A stretch of DNA of 64,000 bases from Leptobrachium leishanense (GCA_009667805.1 CM019064.1:270673662-270737661), one strand, 5' to 3'. Positions 13,880-26,206 are shown, counted from the first letter of the stretch. Numbers and translations: made by a program. Notes: a model not told the origin generated them from the sequence alone.

Positions 13880-14875
13880 CATATAACTGCACATTGAGAA
13901 GACAATCACCGATGAAGATGATAAGAAATTCGTTTATAATCATAAGTGAAAATGTATCAGTAATTGTTCTGGAATTAGCATATATTAGCATGCATTTCTT
14001 TTGGTTTTTGTGGTTTTTCTTTTTCTGAATATATATCAGTTTTGATGTTTGAGATAAATTACAATGCAATGTACTTGCATTTAACATACAGGGAAAGTGA
14101 TATACATTTGAAAACTCCGTTCTATCATGCATACCCACTCTTTAGACCAGTTAAACGCTACATGAAAACACGCAGTGAAAAAGAGAGGTTTTGTTTTATG
14201 GTTCAGTCACATCAAGATTAGTTCACTAATGCATTACATCACCTCTGTTTTGTTAAGTCTTAACCTAATTTTGTAGTCTACATGGGTGATTAATCTCCTA
14301 TATGCAGGTCCCACATCAGGAATAGATGTATTACTTACATTTACTGAGTGTTCTATGTGATTACCTTCTTACAGCTTGTTCAGAATACATTGCCTTATCA
14401 TTTCTGTTTTTCCACTCAAAGCAGGCCATTGGAAACTCCGATAACGCCTTCTCAGGCTGCATCATTCAAGCTTGCGTCACTGATAAATATATATTCACTT
14501 ACTTGGTAATTGCTTTTTATATCACTCATCCTGTTTTATTATTGTGTAGTGTAAAGCATTACTACAAGCTTCTGCCACATTCCTTTGTGTCAGCGTGCTG
14601 TTCACTTGCTCTGCTAAGCAATTGCTACTATTTATGATAAGATTTTGTTCTATTGCCTCACTGCATCATTGTAGCGCTTTTCTGGCAGATAAAAAAAATA
14701 TAGAAAAAGAGCTAGATATCTCAAGCAGATAAATATATGCTCTTAACATCTTCACCTTCATTCATGGGTCGAATACTTGAACTTTTCATACCTTCATACA
14801 AACAGCCACAAATATAAGGCTTCTCTGGTTTTCTGACTATTGAGCCTAGTAAAGTCAAACACCTTAATGGGACAC
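13880..14875. other. AT-rich unassigned sequence
   Basis: I saw no coding homology, tandem repeat or terminal inverted repeat. Short open stretches here have no recognisable motif. Confidence 0.5.
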
Positions 14876-15011
14876 TAAGGGCAGTATTACAAAGTTGGTG
14901 CTAACTTAACCCGAGTTGTTGTAAACTTAAAACCTCAATAGGCTATAATGGCTCTGGTAAGTTTACAACAGCTCTGGTTAAGTTAGCACCAACTATGTAA
15001 TATGGCCCTAA
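14876..15011. mobile_element. Palindromic MITE
   Basis: The left arm (from AGGGCAGTATTACAAAG through TTGGTGCTAACTTAACC) is the reverse complement of the right arm (from GGTTAAGTTAGCACCAAC through TGTAATATGGCCCT), with a roughly 35-bp centre. The whole unit can fold as one hairpin. Its ends resemble the AGGGCC-TATTACA ends at 22190-22296. It directly abuts the next element. Confidence 0.8.
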
Positions 15012-15413
15012 AGGGGTTATTCAAAGAGCCCGAACTTGCCACCGAATTTTCCCCTATGGTGTATTTCCCCGTACGGTGCAATTTCAGGGCCATTTGGCTA
15101 TTCAAAAAGTTGGCAATTTGCCAAACATTGGCAAATTGCTAGCAAAATATGGTGTAATTCGGCGGCAGTGGATTTCGTCATAGAGAATCAATGTTTAATC
15201 TATTCAGAGAATGCTGAACAGCTGTAAAAAGTTAGCGAAATGCCCAGATTTTCAGGGGTTTCGTTCGACAGGTTTAAACAAGTGAATCCCATAGGTTGAT
15301 GTAAAAAATGTTTTCCCTGTTTTCATAAATTTTTTATTCAACTGTTAATTATTTTCGTTTGCAGCAAAAAGTCTCTTTATTAATTTTATTTTTTTAGAAT
15401 TTTTTAGGAAAAG
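15012..15413 (+). mobile_element. Truncated GGTTATTC-terminal MITE
   Basis: The left end GGGGTTATTCAAAGAG and the following 400 bp match the left half of the elements at 29655-31386 and 34321-36444, including GGCAAATTGC, ATTCAGAGAATGC and AAAAAGTCTCTTTATT. The right half is missing. Confidence 0.75.
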
Positions 15414-15832
15414 GAAGTTTGCCCCATGTATTTTTTTTTCTACTTTTTATCTCAAGAAAACAAATTTGTTTTATCAAGATAACAAGTTCTATTCTTGAGA
15501 TAACAACTGTGACAGAAGAAAGGGTATGGTCATAGGGGATGTAAATTTTCCCCCAACAGAGCTGCTGTGTGGGCTTTGGTTTGATTGCCGCAGGGAGAAT
15601 GTACAATGTTAAATTGATCCACGAAAAGATAAGTGGTATGCTTTGGCTCCTGGGGTGGAGCATTTGGAGAGAAAGGTGGGCCAGTGCTCCACACCACACT
15701 TTCCATGCAGCTAAGCCAGTGCGGAGTCCAGTCCAGGAGTTATGGATTGCCCAAGGAGTTCCTCACCTACTGGGTAAAAGCATTCCCAGTGAGGAATTCT
15801 GGGAAAAGTGCATGTTTTGTTTTATTTATTAA
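15414..15832. other. Unassigned sequence
   Basis: This stretch includes a 15569-15832 open stretch with no recognisable protein motif. It ends in the AT-rich target of the Helitron remnant. I cannot assign it. Confidence 0.4.
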
Positions 15833-16950
15833 CTAGCTTTTGCCCGCGGCTTCATTCGTGTGGATTTTGGGATTTGTTTTTAAAAGACACAGGAGTTTTT
15901 TGTCTAAACTGTACGAAATATAATTTCAGGTTGGTGTCTTAAAGTACTAAGCAATGTTTATTGCAGACGTTAGTCAGGACATATTGGCTACAAAACAAAG
16001 TTGTGTCATTTATAAGCGTGCATGAAATTTTTTTGTGTTATAAATACAAACAGTGAGACTGACAATTTTTTTTCATTTTTTGGCACCTGGAACATAGAAA
16101 AAGAAAAACTATTTGAGTACTTCTTTGTAAACTACATTAGTGGGTTCTTCTTTATGGTGTTCGGATCAGCAGGGAGTTAGGTGAGCTCTCACTCTGCACA
16201 TGTGAGAAGCAGACTTCCTTTAGGTCAATCCCTGCTACCTTCAAAGTCTGCCCCTGAGACTTGTCCCTGAGACTTGTTGATGGTCATCACAAAACAAACC
16301 TTTAGGGTGAACTGAAGTCATTTGAATTGAAACGAATATTCTGAAGGTATAAGAGGTATTCGTGGTATGAACACCGACTCCCCAGCCAGAACCGGTTAGC
16401 ACTGTAGCGTCAATCACATTTCTGTGGAGTGCTTTTTCTGGCAATCTGGTCATCACAGCACTCAGGATGGGTGAAGTTACACAATAATATAACAGGTTTG
16501 CCCATGCTGGGGCAGTGAGGGAATGTGTGAGGCCTGGCTATGAGAGGGAAGCAGAAATGCTGGAGCAGTGAGAGAGTGTGCGAGCAATGGCTGTGAGAGC
16601 AGCTGGATAGAAACTCCATTCTGTGTGAAGTAACAGCATCCCTCTGATCTGCTGATCCAGGGTATCAACTGGATTTTTGGAAAATGATAAATGACATGTT
16701 TTTTATTTTTCAAGATTGTAAATACCAATTTTCACTCCTGTAACATCTTTGGTTTTTGAAATATAAGTATACTGATAAAAAATATTCACCCTTTTTTTCT
16801 CCCCCCATAGGGGCGGAATTTCCAAACATCCTTCCTTAGTGAGTGCCTACGTCATAAAAACAATGTACCTTCAAAATTTTACGTTCCTAGGTTAAACGGC
16901 TTGAGCTGGGCATTGATGAGTCAGTCAGGACTTTTCCTTTTATATATACT
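15833..16950 (-). mobile_element. Helitron remnant
   Basis: Read on the minus strand, the element ends in a GC-rich palindrome (GCCGCGGGC) a few bases before CTAG followed by T, the classic Helitron 3' terminus. The terminus lies at 15833-15836 on the plus strand. Helicase remnants sit a few hundred bases upstream of it, in the expected order and strand. The other end (about 16700-16950) shares CTGTAACATCTTTGG, GGGGCGGAATTTCC and GTCAGTCAGGAC with the longer copy at 23275-28745. Confidence 0.7.
16135..16500 (-). pseudogene. Helitron (Pif1-like) helicase, C-terminal remnant
   Basis: Minus-strand translation in shifting frames gives, in order, GKPVILLCNF, RLPEKALHRNVIDATVLTG, FIPRIPLIPSEYSFQFK, and CFVMTINKSQGQ. 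This is the C-terminal succession of Helitron RepHel helicases, SF1 enzymes that unwind DNA during rolling-circle transposition. In intact proteins the last motif reads close to FAMTINKSQGQ. At least two frame changes and several stops break the reading, and the Rep nuclease and the helicase N-terminus are absent. The position, just upstream of the CTAG terminus, agrees with Helitron gene order. Confidence 0.75.
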
Positions 16951-18324
16951 GTGTGTAAGCCCAAGTATTTGAGAGGTGGAGAATGTGCTAGTTAGAGATC
17001 AGCATAAGCTAGATTTTTGTTTGGTTTGTTTTTTCCAGACCGAAAATAAATAAAAATGGACTTTACTTTTACTAAAAGAATGTTTGTGTACTGGGTCCCA
17101 GCTCACACAGTAGTCAATATTTTATCGGACATGGTAAAAAAAAAACTAAAATTTGTCGTTGAACTTTTTTCAACTGAACATTATTGATTGCTCACAAATT
17201 TAAATCTTTTTCAGGGTTAGAAATTAGAGTTAAAGCTAGGGTTAGAAACTAGGGTGAGCTTTAGGTATAGGAATTAGAAGTTAGGGTTAGGAATTAGGGT
17301 TGAGGATAGGGTTAGGATTAGAAATTAGGGATAGGGCAAAGGCTAGGTGGTTCACTATACAATGATGTGCCAAAAAAAACTATAGAAATGATGTACCAAC
17401 AAAAAGATGTGTTAAAAACACCAGTCTTGTAGAAAGACGCATTAAGAAAAACGTCTTTAACCCTGTCGCTGTGGATGATGCACTGTGTCCTTTGGTTCCC
17501 CTTGCTGTGGTGAGGAGAGGCAGGGACCTTGGGAGCACTCTATCTAATACTATGCACTTTTTAATGCTACCAAACATGTCAATGTAATGTGTAAATTAAA
17601 AAAATAGATGAAAAATAATAAGTACAAAATTTGCAATGTTTTTTTTTGTTCTACACCAGTGGCATTGTCCGTTTCAATTATTAAGGTTGACAAAGGTTAC
17701 GTTGATGGCCAAAACATTGCTATTCACCTCACCCAATTAAATCTGCTGTTGTACCTCGAATAGAGTGCCTGGTTCCCTTTCATTTCTATACTCTGTATTT
17801 TCTGTAATAGAATAAGTTAGTCACAACTCCTTTGTGATCAATTACCATTTTTATGATTAAAATATGTAAAGCAGAATGGGATCCACACACAGAAATTTAA
17901 TTTGATAAATATGCATATCACATAAGATATAGAATTACCTAATTAATGTAGGATGATTTACTGCCTTTCTTTATAGTTAATATATGTATTAAAATGAGAC
18001 AGCACATTTAAACAGGGTACTGTTACAGTTAGAGTTGTGCACTAGGGACTAACAATTTAAAATATAGGTTAATAATACATTTTTCTCTCTAAGTCACATT
18101 AAATTAATTATATAGATAACTATAAAAGGTATTAGAGTTATTACACCATTAGAGGTAAATTACTTAATTTAAAACAGATATACAGTATATATTATTTCAA
18201 TAGTTCAGTACATTATTGAATGACATAGCAGTTTATTTATCTAAATTAAAAAGCAATTTACGAGTCGAATTTTAGTCATTGAGAAAATTATTTAATAACA
18301 AGTTCACATAAATATATTTTCTAT
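16951..18324. other. Mostly unassigned AT-rich sequence
   Basis: Apart from the GGGTTAG tract, the stretch 17660-17815 contains a phrase with GGTTACGTTGATGGCC followed by AAAAC, then AATCTGCTGTTG and ATAGAGTGCCTGG. This looks like the degraded end of a dispersed retroelement. No genes were seen. Confidence 0.4.
17214..17335. repeat. Degenerate GGGTTAG-rich tract
   Basis: A run of phrases such as AGGGTTAGAAATTAG and GGGTTAGGAATTAGGG, roughly 10-15 bp apart. It resembles interstitial telomere-like sequence but spacing is irregular. A short complementary echo (CCTAACCC) lies at 57221-57240. Confidence 0.5.
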
Positions 18325-18327
18325 TTA

Positions 18328-18742
18328 GGCTAGGGTCAGACGAACGCATTTTTCGTGTCGTCCGTGAAAAAGTGCGTTTGAACGAATGGACGTATTTTTT
18401 CACGGAATACGCGATAGCGGTCATACGATGCGCATTTTCATCCGTGATTTTGTACGGATCATCAATAAAACACTCTGTGTCTGGACGTTATGTAGGCCGG
18501 ACATTAGCAGCGTCTGACGTCTCATAAATCACGCACACACGCCGCTAGCGGACGCAGCGCACTCTGTACGTCAGTACTAGCGGTTTCACGTTCTCGAAAA
18601 AATGCATTTGTTTGCCGCTTGCGTTGCCCGGCCGAACTTTTGTGCGGCCGTACTTCGTATATTGGCCATAATTTGCTGCTACTACGGCCGTGATAAAGTG
18701 CGGCTGCACGCGCGTTCGCACTGCGTTCGTCTGACCCCAGCC
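18328..18742 (+). mobile_element. Harbinger-derived MITE (type A)
   Basis: The ends are GGCTAGGGTCAGACG and CGTCTGACCCCAGCC. The left 130 bp matches the left end of the Harbinger element at 59148, and the right 270 bp matches its right end (61990-62268), including GGACGTTATGTAGGCC-like and GCGTCTGACGTCTC phrases. It is therefore an internal-deletion derivative in the same orientation. Flanks are TTA on the left and TAA on the right. Confidence 0.85.
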
Positions 18743-18762
18743 TAAGAATAGAAATACACATA

Positions 18763-19684
18763 CAGGATTATTCAGCGAGCACCAAAATGTCACTGACATT
18801 TTGGTGCTCTCCCGTTCACCTAACTTCAGCGACTTCGATTCGCCGACCCGGTGGTGAATTCAGCATTCTCTGCAGGGTCCCTGAAGTTCGACTAATCGAA
18901 CACCAAACACATTCTAAAAACCACCGAAAACTGCCAAATCGAATCGCAAAACTGCCGAACAAATTGAAAAACCAACGAACGATCCGAAAAAAAACACGAA
19001 AAACTGTCGAATGCATTCGACAATCTGCCAAATAGACTACCGAATCGATCTGAAAAAAGCCAACGACCTGCCAAACAGACAGCCGACTAGCCACTGGAAT
19101 AAGCCGACAAGCTGCCAAACAGGGTAACAAAAAAAAAAACACGGCAACTTTTAAAAGGCGTTTTAAAAAACAATATTGCATGAAAATGCCTGGAAATAAT
19201 ATGTGAGGTCCTATGAATAATAATACGAAGATCTGTTACAGAAAAAAAAAACACAATTTTAAAGAAAAATCTGAAAAAAATTCACCAGAAAAAATGCCTA
19301 AAAAAATCCTAAAAATCAAATAATTTTTGCTGCAAATTTAAAGTATAAACAGTTGAAAAAATATTTATGACAACCAGGGAATCTTTTTTTTTACTTTGAA
19401 TCCTATGGGATTCACCTGTTTAATCCTGTCGAACAAAACCACCGAAAATTAGGGCATTTTACTGATATTTTGGTGCAGTTCGGCATTCTCTGACTAGATT
19501 AGCCATTACTTCTCTATGGGGAATTTCACTGCCACCGAATTGCATCGTATTTCGCTGTTAATGCGTTAATAGTTGGCAAATTGCCAGCTTTTTGAATAGG
19601 TGAATGACCACGAAATTGCACCGTAGGAAATTCCCCATTCGGTGCAATATTGTGGCCAATTCTGCATTCTTTGTATAATGACAC
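18763..19684 (-). mobile_element. GGTTATTC-terminal MITE, reverse orientation
   Basis: It starts CAGGATTATTCAGCGAG and ends near TTTGTATAATGACAC. The internal order is the reverse of the 15012 copy: the ATTCAGCATTCTCTGCAGGG end lies left, and the TTGGCAAATTGCC-like region lies right. It lies 20 bp from the type A Harbinger MITE. Confidence 0.7.
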
Positions 19685-21111
19685 TAATGTAAGTATGGAG
19701 TTAAGAGATTGGTGTTTTTAATTTGGGAATCAACGATATTTTACTCCTATGGAAACTATTTTAAGATTTTTAGTTTAGACAAATTGCCTATTTTTTCTCA
19801 CTAAGTTTGCAGGATAACCCAGACGTGGACCCCTTGCTCGAAGTGCTAGAGGGGTGTCAGCTATACCCTCCTGATGAGGCCTAACAAGGCTGAAACGATC
19901 ATCGGGGCTTTCTGCATCGCTTGCACAGGGATGATCTCATTGGCATTCAGTACTGGCCACCCTTTCTGGTTTATAGCAGTCTGATTTGCATATGGAACTT
20001 TTGTCCCTGTAACGGCACAATCAAGCTAAAAACTTGTGACACCTGAGCGGGCACCACCGTAGTGCAGGTTTCAAGTGCTGTTGTACGTCCTCAGGACCCT
20101 CACAAAACCCTTTTTTCTCACTATAGACAAGTAAGACCTATTATTCTTTAAATAAAAATATTTAGGTAGCTAACCCCTTGCCACCAGGGTTCTGCCAGGA
20201 GGCAGGCAGGCTTAAATACCACGGAGCTGCACAGCACTCCCTGTGGCTTTCTGGCAACTCCTACAGCCCGCCTCCCTTCCTTGTGGCTAATCGCCATCAT
20301 TGGCTGCAGGGATTGCAAGAACTCAGTTCAGGCATTTTTCTATATACTCGCCTGCATGGCATAGTTACAGTTACCGTAGCATTTATATAACGCCAACAGA
20401 TCCAACAGCGCTATATAATGGGGGAGTACAAACATGAGACATAATAATGATACCTGAGGAAGAGGCAAACTTGCTTGTGGGATAACTGTCCTGGAAATAC
20501 AGCACTTTATACAAGTGCTCAGCCAGACATCCCATGAGCTTACATTCTAAGGGACAGAGATACATGAAACAAATGGGAGCAGAGAGAAGGTGGAGCTGAA
20601 GGCCATACAAAATAAAGCAGGGATTGCCTGAGAAGTGCCAGAAGATTGGGCTTAGTAAGGGTAATCAGAGCAAAAAGTGGAAGCAGCTGGGAAGGAGAGC
20701 TTAGATTTAGGACCAGGACTGGGTGGGAGGAGGGTGGATGAGACTGTAGAGTGGAAAAATTTAATTCAGTGAGGTCTGAGTGTGAGGCAAATCTGACTGC
20801 TGTATGGAGAAACAAACACAGTAAGATTTATCAAGAGTGATCTGGTTGTATTAGAGGTATTTACAACATAGGAAGAGGGGGAGTGAGAAGCAGAGGGGAA
20901 TATTCTAACAAAAAGAGGGAAAAATAAAAAGACAACTAATCAATCAGAAATTAGTAAATGCAGACATAAGATAAAATTAATCTATTAGAACAGTCTGGGG
21001 TATTGTGGTGGACAATGTGTTGAATCCTGGATACCTTGTTACTTCTTTCTGCTTGCAGAGTGGAAAAATAGACTTCAGTGAGGTCTGTTGAGGGTGACGC
21101 AGATCTGATTG
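19685..21111. other. Unassigned sequence with one interspersed repeat
   Basis: Besides the ribozyme-like motif, 20372-20600 carries a dispersed repeat running from ATTTATATAACGCCAAC through CAGCGCTATATAATGGGG to GAGCTTACATTCTAAGGG. It is also seen at 51050-51215 and, in fragments, near 12042 and 31640. The remainder shows no homology that I recognise. Confidence 0.5.
19867..19907 (+). ncRNA. Hammerhead-ribozyme-like motif (minimal type I)
   Basis: The hammerhead core CTGATGA (19871-19877) is followed by a 5-bp stem II (GGCCT at 19878-19882 with AGGCT at 19887-19891, loop AACA), then GAAA (19892-19895) and a possible NUH cleavage triplet ATC (19901-19903). The bases on either side (CCTC 19867-19870 with GGGG 19904-19907) can form a 4-bp stem I. 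Stem III is weak: CATC would pair better as CGTC, a change explained by CpG decay. Minimal type I hammerheads are known from Penelope-like retroelements. Activity of this copy is doubtful. Confidence 0.5.
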
Positions 21112-21119
21112 CTTCTAAC

Positions 21120-21988
21120 TAGGGATGTGCGTTTCGGGTTTCGGAAATTCGGAATTTTCACGAAATTTCCCGATTCGTGTCTTCGGATTCGGCCGAATTT
21201 CCGAATTGGATCGGACCCGAAAACCGACAGATCCGAAAAGTTTTGAGCCGAAACGAAAAAATTTCGTATTTTTCGAATGGACTTGAAATGTGTCAAATCG
21301 AAATTTATTTTTGCTCTATTCATGATTTCGGTTTCATTCGTGATTTCGGTTCCATTTCGGTAATTCTGGACATCGTATATTTAACTATTATCGGTTATAT
21401 CGCTGATTCTGTAAATTTTTGTATTTGTAAATGAGTATCACTTGTTTCCTGTGGCATTCGGGTCAGTTTAGCGTTTTTTAAATCGTTTTGTTCATTTTTT
21501 TGTTCCTTGGCTTTCATACCATTTTAATATGATTAAATAAAGTTGTGACATGTATATTCATAAGAAAAAAAGGATCTTTATTTAATAAAAAAAAAACACG
21601 ATAGAATCGCCAGAATTATCGTATCGACAGAATGAATTATCGGATCCGAAAAACAAACCAAAAATTAATTATAAAAAAAATATCTAAAGAATAAAAAAAG
21701 TAAACCATAGTAGTTTATGTCAAAACGAATAGAGTTAGACACTTTGAAACGAGGAGAACAGACGTTCCGAAAAAAAAGAAAATTTCCAAAATCACGAAAA
21801 GTCGATACAAAAAACGAGCAGAGTGACCTGAAAACACAAAAAATGGTCGATATTCCAAAAAAAATGTATACGAAAAACGAGCCGAACCGAATCGAAACAG
21901 AAATCGGCCGAAACGAGCCGAATCGAAATTTTAAACATCCGAACGAACCGAAAAAAAAAAAAAAAAAAAAAAACGGTGCACAAGTCTA
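21120..21988. mobile_element. hAT-like non-autonomous element
   Basis: Ends are TAGGGATGTGC and (reverse complement of the right end) TAGACTTGTGC. The interior is two opposing arms rich in TTTCGG and CCGAAA phrases. Imperfect flanks CTTCTAAC (21112-21119) and CTTCTAGC (21992-21999) suggest an 8-bp duplication with one mismatch, but offset by 3 bp. An internal A-run of about 25 precedes the right end. No transposase is present. Confidence 0.6.
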
Positions 21989-23274
21989 CTTCTTCTAGCA
22001 GAGAGATTACTCCACCGAATTGCTGGATCTCACGAGAGCCGAGATCCTGCAGGTCATGTGACTGGCAGTGGAAGCCTCAATGGAGTCCTATGAACTCCTT
22101 GGAGAGGATGTTCGCGGCGGCGCTTAGTGCTGCTTCGAGCATCCCGAGGCTTAGTGCCACATTAGGGGGCAGGCTGTTGGATTAGCTCCTGTCCTGTAAT
22201 ATCAGACTAAAACAGATATGCTAAGGAGAAACCTGCAGGTGCAGGTTTTCCTCCTTAGCATCCTCGTTTTAGCGTGATGATTGTAATACGGCCCCTTGTA
22301 TCTTCTGCACATGCATGGAGTTCCGTTTCAGGTTTACATTGCCACAACCAAGATGGCCACTTGTGTTCATCCTATTCTTGGTCCATATCTTCCAAACTAG
22401 AGTCATATAATACTCAGGAAACATCCCATAAGGTCAAATTTCTACATATCTCAACTAATATGACACTAGAAGCATAAACATGGGCTTCTAAAACCTAAAG
22501 GGCATTCATCCTGAGTCCTCAGCGGTCCCTTATTTCTCTTACAATGCGTAGCTCACGCTATTTGTGCCCATAATTACAATGAGGACTTCAGAAAGCCTTT
22601 TGTCTAGATCAATTTTTGTGATTAAAATATACACCGATACACATCGAAGGGCTTATATATATATATATATATATCTATTAGAAAATGTATGTATGGGAGG
22701 TAAAATATTCATAAGAGGAGTCACAGTGCTACGTAACACAGTGCTACGTAACCCAGAGTGGAGTACATACAAAAATCCTGTGTGTTTTTGCCAATAAGAG
22801 ATAAAAAAAATGCCTAATGCAAAGTGAAATACATATAAATATGCAAATAATAATTATATATATTATATAAAAAGTGGCTATTGCTGGATTAAATAAATAT
22901 CATCTATAATAGTACAATAACGGTGCATATAAATAGAATTGATGGTAAATAGAGTATAGTAATATATTATTTAAAAGGTGCCTAGTGCTAGATTCAATAC
23001 ATATTATGTATAATAATATGTCAATGGGTAGAAACATAAAAATAATAATGATAATTTATAGTAAATATTGCATTATAAAGTGCTTATAAAAAAGGAATAG
23101 TCATAAAAATATTAAGGGAATTTAATACTACCGAAAAAATTTATTGATATTAAAAGATGTGAGACCCAAGACTTACTCGAATAATATTGGGGGGAGAACT
23201 ATAATATATGGACTATGCAGTTCCTCATACTTAAACTTAGAGGGCTAATATTAAAAATACTAAAATATAGAATA
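21989..23274. other. Unassigned AT-rich sequence with a TA microsatellite
   Basis: Contains the palindromic element at 22190-22296 and a short (AT)n run at about 22655-22675. 22800-23270 is AT-rich with no homology seen. Confidence 0.4.
22190..22296. mobile_element. Small palindromic element
   Basis: The centre is a near-perfect hairpin: TGCTAAGGAG, then AAACCTGCA, paired with TGCAGGTTTTC and CTCCTTAGCA. Flanking arms carry TAAAAC and GTTTTAG, and the right end is TGTAATACGGCCCC. Similar CTAAGGAG and CCTGCA phrases start at 53998 beside another element. Confidence 0.6.
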
Positions 23275-23389
23275 CTAGCTTTTGCCCGCGGCTTCGCTCG
23301 CGTGGATTTTAGGATTTGTTAAAATTGATTTTTTTAAAAGAAGCTTGAGGTTTCTTGGTAGAACCCCCCTTTCCCCCCCACTTGGGATT

Positions 23390-25540
23390 TTTGGAAAATT
23401 GTAAAACACGTGTTTTTATTTTTTGAGAAGAATGTAAGTGCCAAATTTCACACCTGTAACATCTTTGGTTTTTGAAATATAGGTATACTGATAAAAGTAT
23501 TCAAATCCCTTTCCCCCACCCCCCTTAACTGGATTTTCAGAAAATGGTAAAACATGGGGGTTTTTTGCACGAAGATTGTAAATATCGAATTTCACACCTG
23601 TAACATCATTGGTTTTTGAAATATAGGTATAGTGATAAAGGTATTCATCCCCCTTTTTGCCCCCCCCCCACTGGATTTTTGGAAAATGGTAAAATACGTG
23701 TTTTATTTTCAAGACGAATCTAAATACCAATTTTCACATCTGTAACATCTTCTGTTTTTGAGATATAGGTATCCTGTTGAAGAGTATTCACCCCCCTTTT
23801 TCACTCACCACGTGGGGATCCTTGGAAAATGGTAAAACATGTGTTTTTTTTATTTTTCAAGAAGATTGTAAGTGCCAGATTTCACACCTGTAACATCTTT
23901 GGTTTTTGAAATATAGGTATACTGATAAAAGTATTCAACCCCCCCTTTTTTCCCCTCCCACTGGATTTTTGGAAAATGGTAAAATAGGTGTTTTTTTGTT
24001 TCTCAAGACAAATCTAAATACCAATTTTCACATCTGTAACATCTTCTGTTTTTGAGATGTAGGTATCCAGTTTAAAAGTATTCACCCAACTTTTTTTTAA
24101 TCCCCCCTACATGGATTTTTGGAAAATGGTAAAGCACATGTTTCTTTATTTTCAAAAGATTGTAATTACCAAACTTCACACCTGTAACATCTTGGTTTTT
24201 GAACTATAGATATACTAATAAATTTATAAAGACCCCTTTCACTCGACCCCCCCCCTTTTTTTGGATTTGTGGAAAACACATGTTTGGATTTTATCACGAA
24301 GATTGTAAATACCAAATTTCACACCTGTAACATCTTTGGTTTTTGAAATATAGGTATACTGATAAAGGTGTTTTTTTGTTTCTCAAGACGAATCTAAATA
24401 CCAATTTGCATGTATGTATCATCTTCTGTTTTTGTGATATAGGTATCCTGATTTAAAGTATTCAGCCCCCCCTTTTTTTCACCCTCCCACTTGGGATTTT
24501 TGGAAAATGGTAAAACACCTGTTTTTATTTTTCAAGAAGATTGTAAATACCAAATTTCACGTCTGTAACATCTTTGATTTTTGAAATATAGGTATAATGA
24601 TAAAAAATATTCAGACCCCTTTCCCCTGACCCCCCCCCAATTGGATTTGTGGAAAATGGCAAAAAACATGTTTGTTTTTTTCACGAAGATTGTAAATACC
24701 AAATATCACACCCGTAACATCTTCAGTTTTTGAAATATAGGTATACTGATCAAAATATTCAACCCCCCTTTCTGCCCCCCCAAGGAATTTTCAGAACATG
24801 GTAAAATACGTGTTTTATTTTTCAAGACTAGTCTAAATACCAATTTTCAGAACTGTTACATCGTCTGTTTTGGAGCTATAGGTATCCTGTTTAAAATATT
24901 CAACTCCCTTTTTTTGCCCCCCCCCCACTTAGATTTTTGAAAATCGGTAAAATATGTGTTTATTTTTCAAGATGAATCTAAATACCGATTTTTCACATCT
25001 GTACCATCTTCTGTTTTTAAGATACAGGTATTCTGTTTAAAATATTTTAAATATTCAACCCCCTTTTTCACCCCCTTAGGGGCAGAGTTTCCAAACATCC
25101 TTGCTTAGTGGGTGCCCACATCATAAAAACCGTGCACCTTCAAAATTTCACATTCCTAGGTTAAACGGTTTCAGCTGGCCGTTGAGGAGTCAGTCAGGAC
25201 TTTCGCGTTTATGATAAAAGTATTCAACCCCCTTTTTTTGCCCCCCAAGAATTTTTCAGAAAATGGTAAAATACGTGTTTTTTTACTTGTCAAGTTGAAT
25301 TTAAATACCGATTTTCACGTCTGTACCATCTTCTGTTTTTAAGATATAGGTATCCTGTTTAAAATATTTAAAATATTCAACCCCACTTTTTTTGCCCCTC
25401 CCAGTTGAATGTTTGAAAAACGTTAAAATACGTGTTTTGTTATTTTCCAAGAAGAATCTAAATACCGATTTTCACATCTGTAGCATCTTCTGTTTTTGAG
25501 ATATAGGTATCGTGTTTAAAATATTCAACACCCTTTTTCA
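23390..25540 (-). repeat. About 145-bp tandem modules
   Basis: The phrase GGAAAATGGTAAAA recurs near 23398, 23543, 23683, 23828, 23972, 24124, 24506, 24652, 24797, 24940, 25262 and 25415, usually 140-155 bp apart. Each module runs through TAAATACC, TTTCACA-CTGTAACATC, then a TTTTTGA-ATATAGGTAT phrase and a C-rich run. Two module types are seen, one with CTTTGG and one with CTTCTG after ACAT, and they often alternate. Further modules continue beyond the hAT insertion at 28259-28560. Confidence 0.85.
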
Positions 25541-26206
25541 CCCCCTTAGGGGCGGAGTTTCCAAACATCCTTGCTTAGTGGGTGCCCACATCATAAAAAC
25601 AGTGCACCTTCAAAATTTCACGTTCCTAGGTTAAACGGTTTCAGCTGGGCGTTGATTAGGGATGAGCCGAACACCCCTCTCAGATCCGAACCCGAACTTT
25701 CCAAATATTCGAATCCGAACCCGAACTCAATACAAGTTAATGGGGCTGAAAATTCGGTTTTTAGAGTGCCCTCCAAGAGGGCATATACAGTATGCTAGAT
25801 ATTTGCCATAAAAGGTGTATGGGGGTCCGGGTAGTGCCCTGGGGGGACAGGAAACAAGGACAAAAAGTTAAAGAACGTTTTTTAAGGGAAAGTGATTTTT
25901 CCATGAAATAAGGGTTAAAAATAAAAACGAAAAATTCCTTCAAATATCGTGCCTAGGAGGTCCCCATAACCTGCCTGTGAAGTGGCGGATTTGTAGGATG
26001 TATAGAAACACTTAAAAACAAAAAATGACGTTTCAAATGACGGTAAATGTTTTTCCTTTAATCTATCCATAAACAACTGCTTGGGGCGGCAGTCTGTATG
26101 AAAAGAGGAGACATTTTCGGACACGCAGAAAACGTTTAGTGTTTTTTGGCTAAATTACTGTTAAACTTATGCAGGCTTTGGATGAAAGTAACAATAGGTG
26201 CTTTAA

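Noticed and set aside
17690..17725. Third hammerhead motif
   Set aside because: TTGACAA replaces CTGANGA and AAAAC replaces GAAAC; stem II has two wobble pairs. Too degraded to claim.
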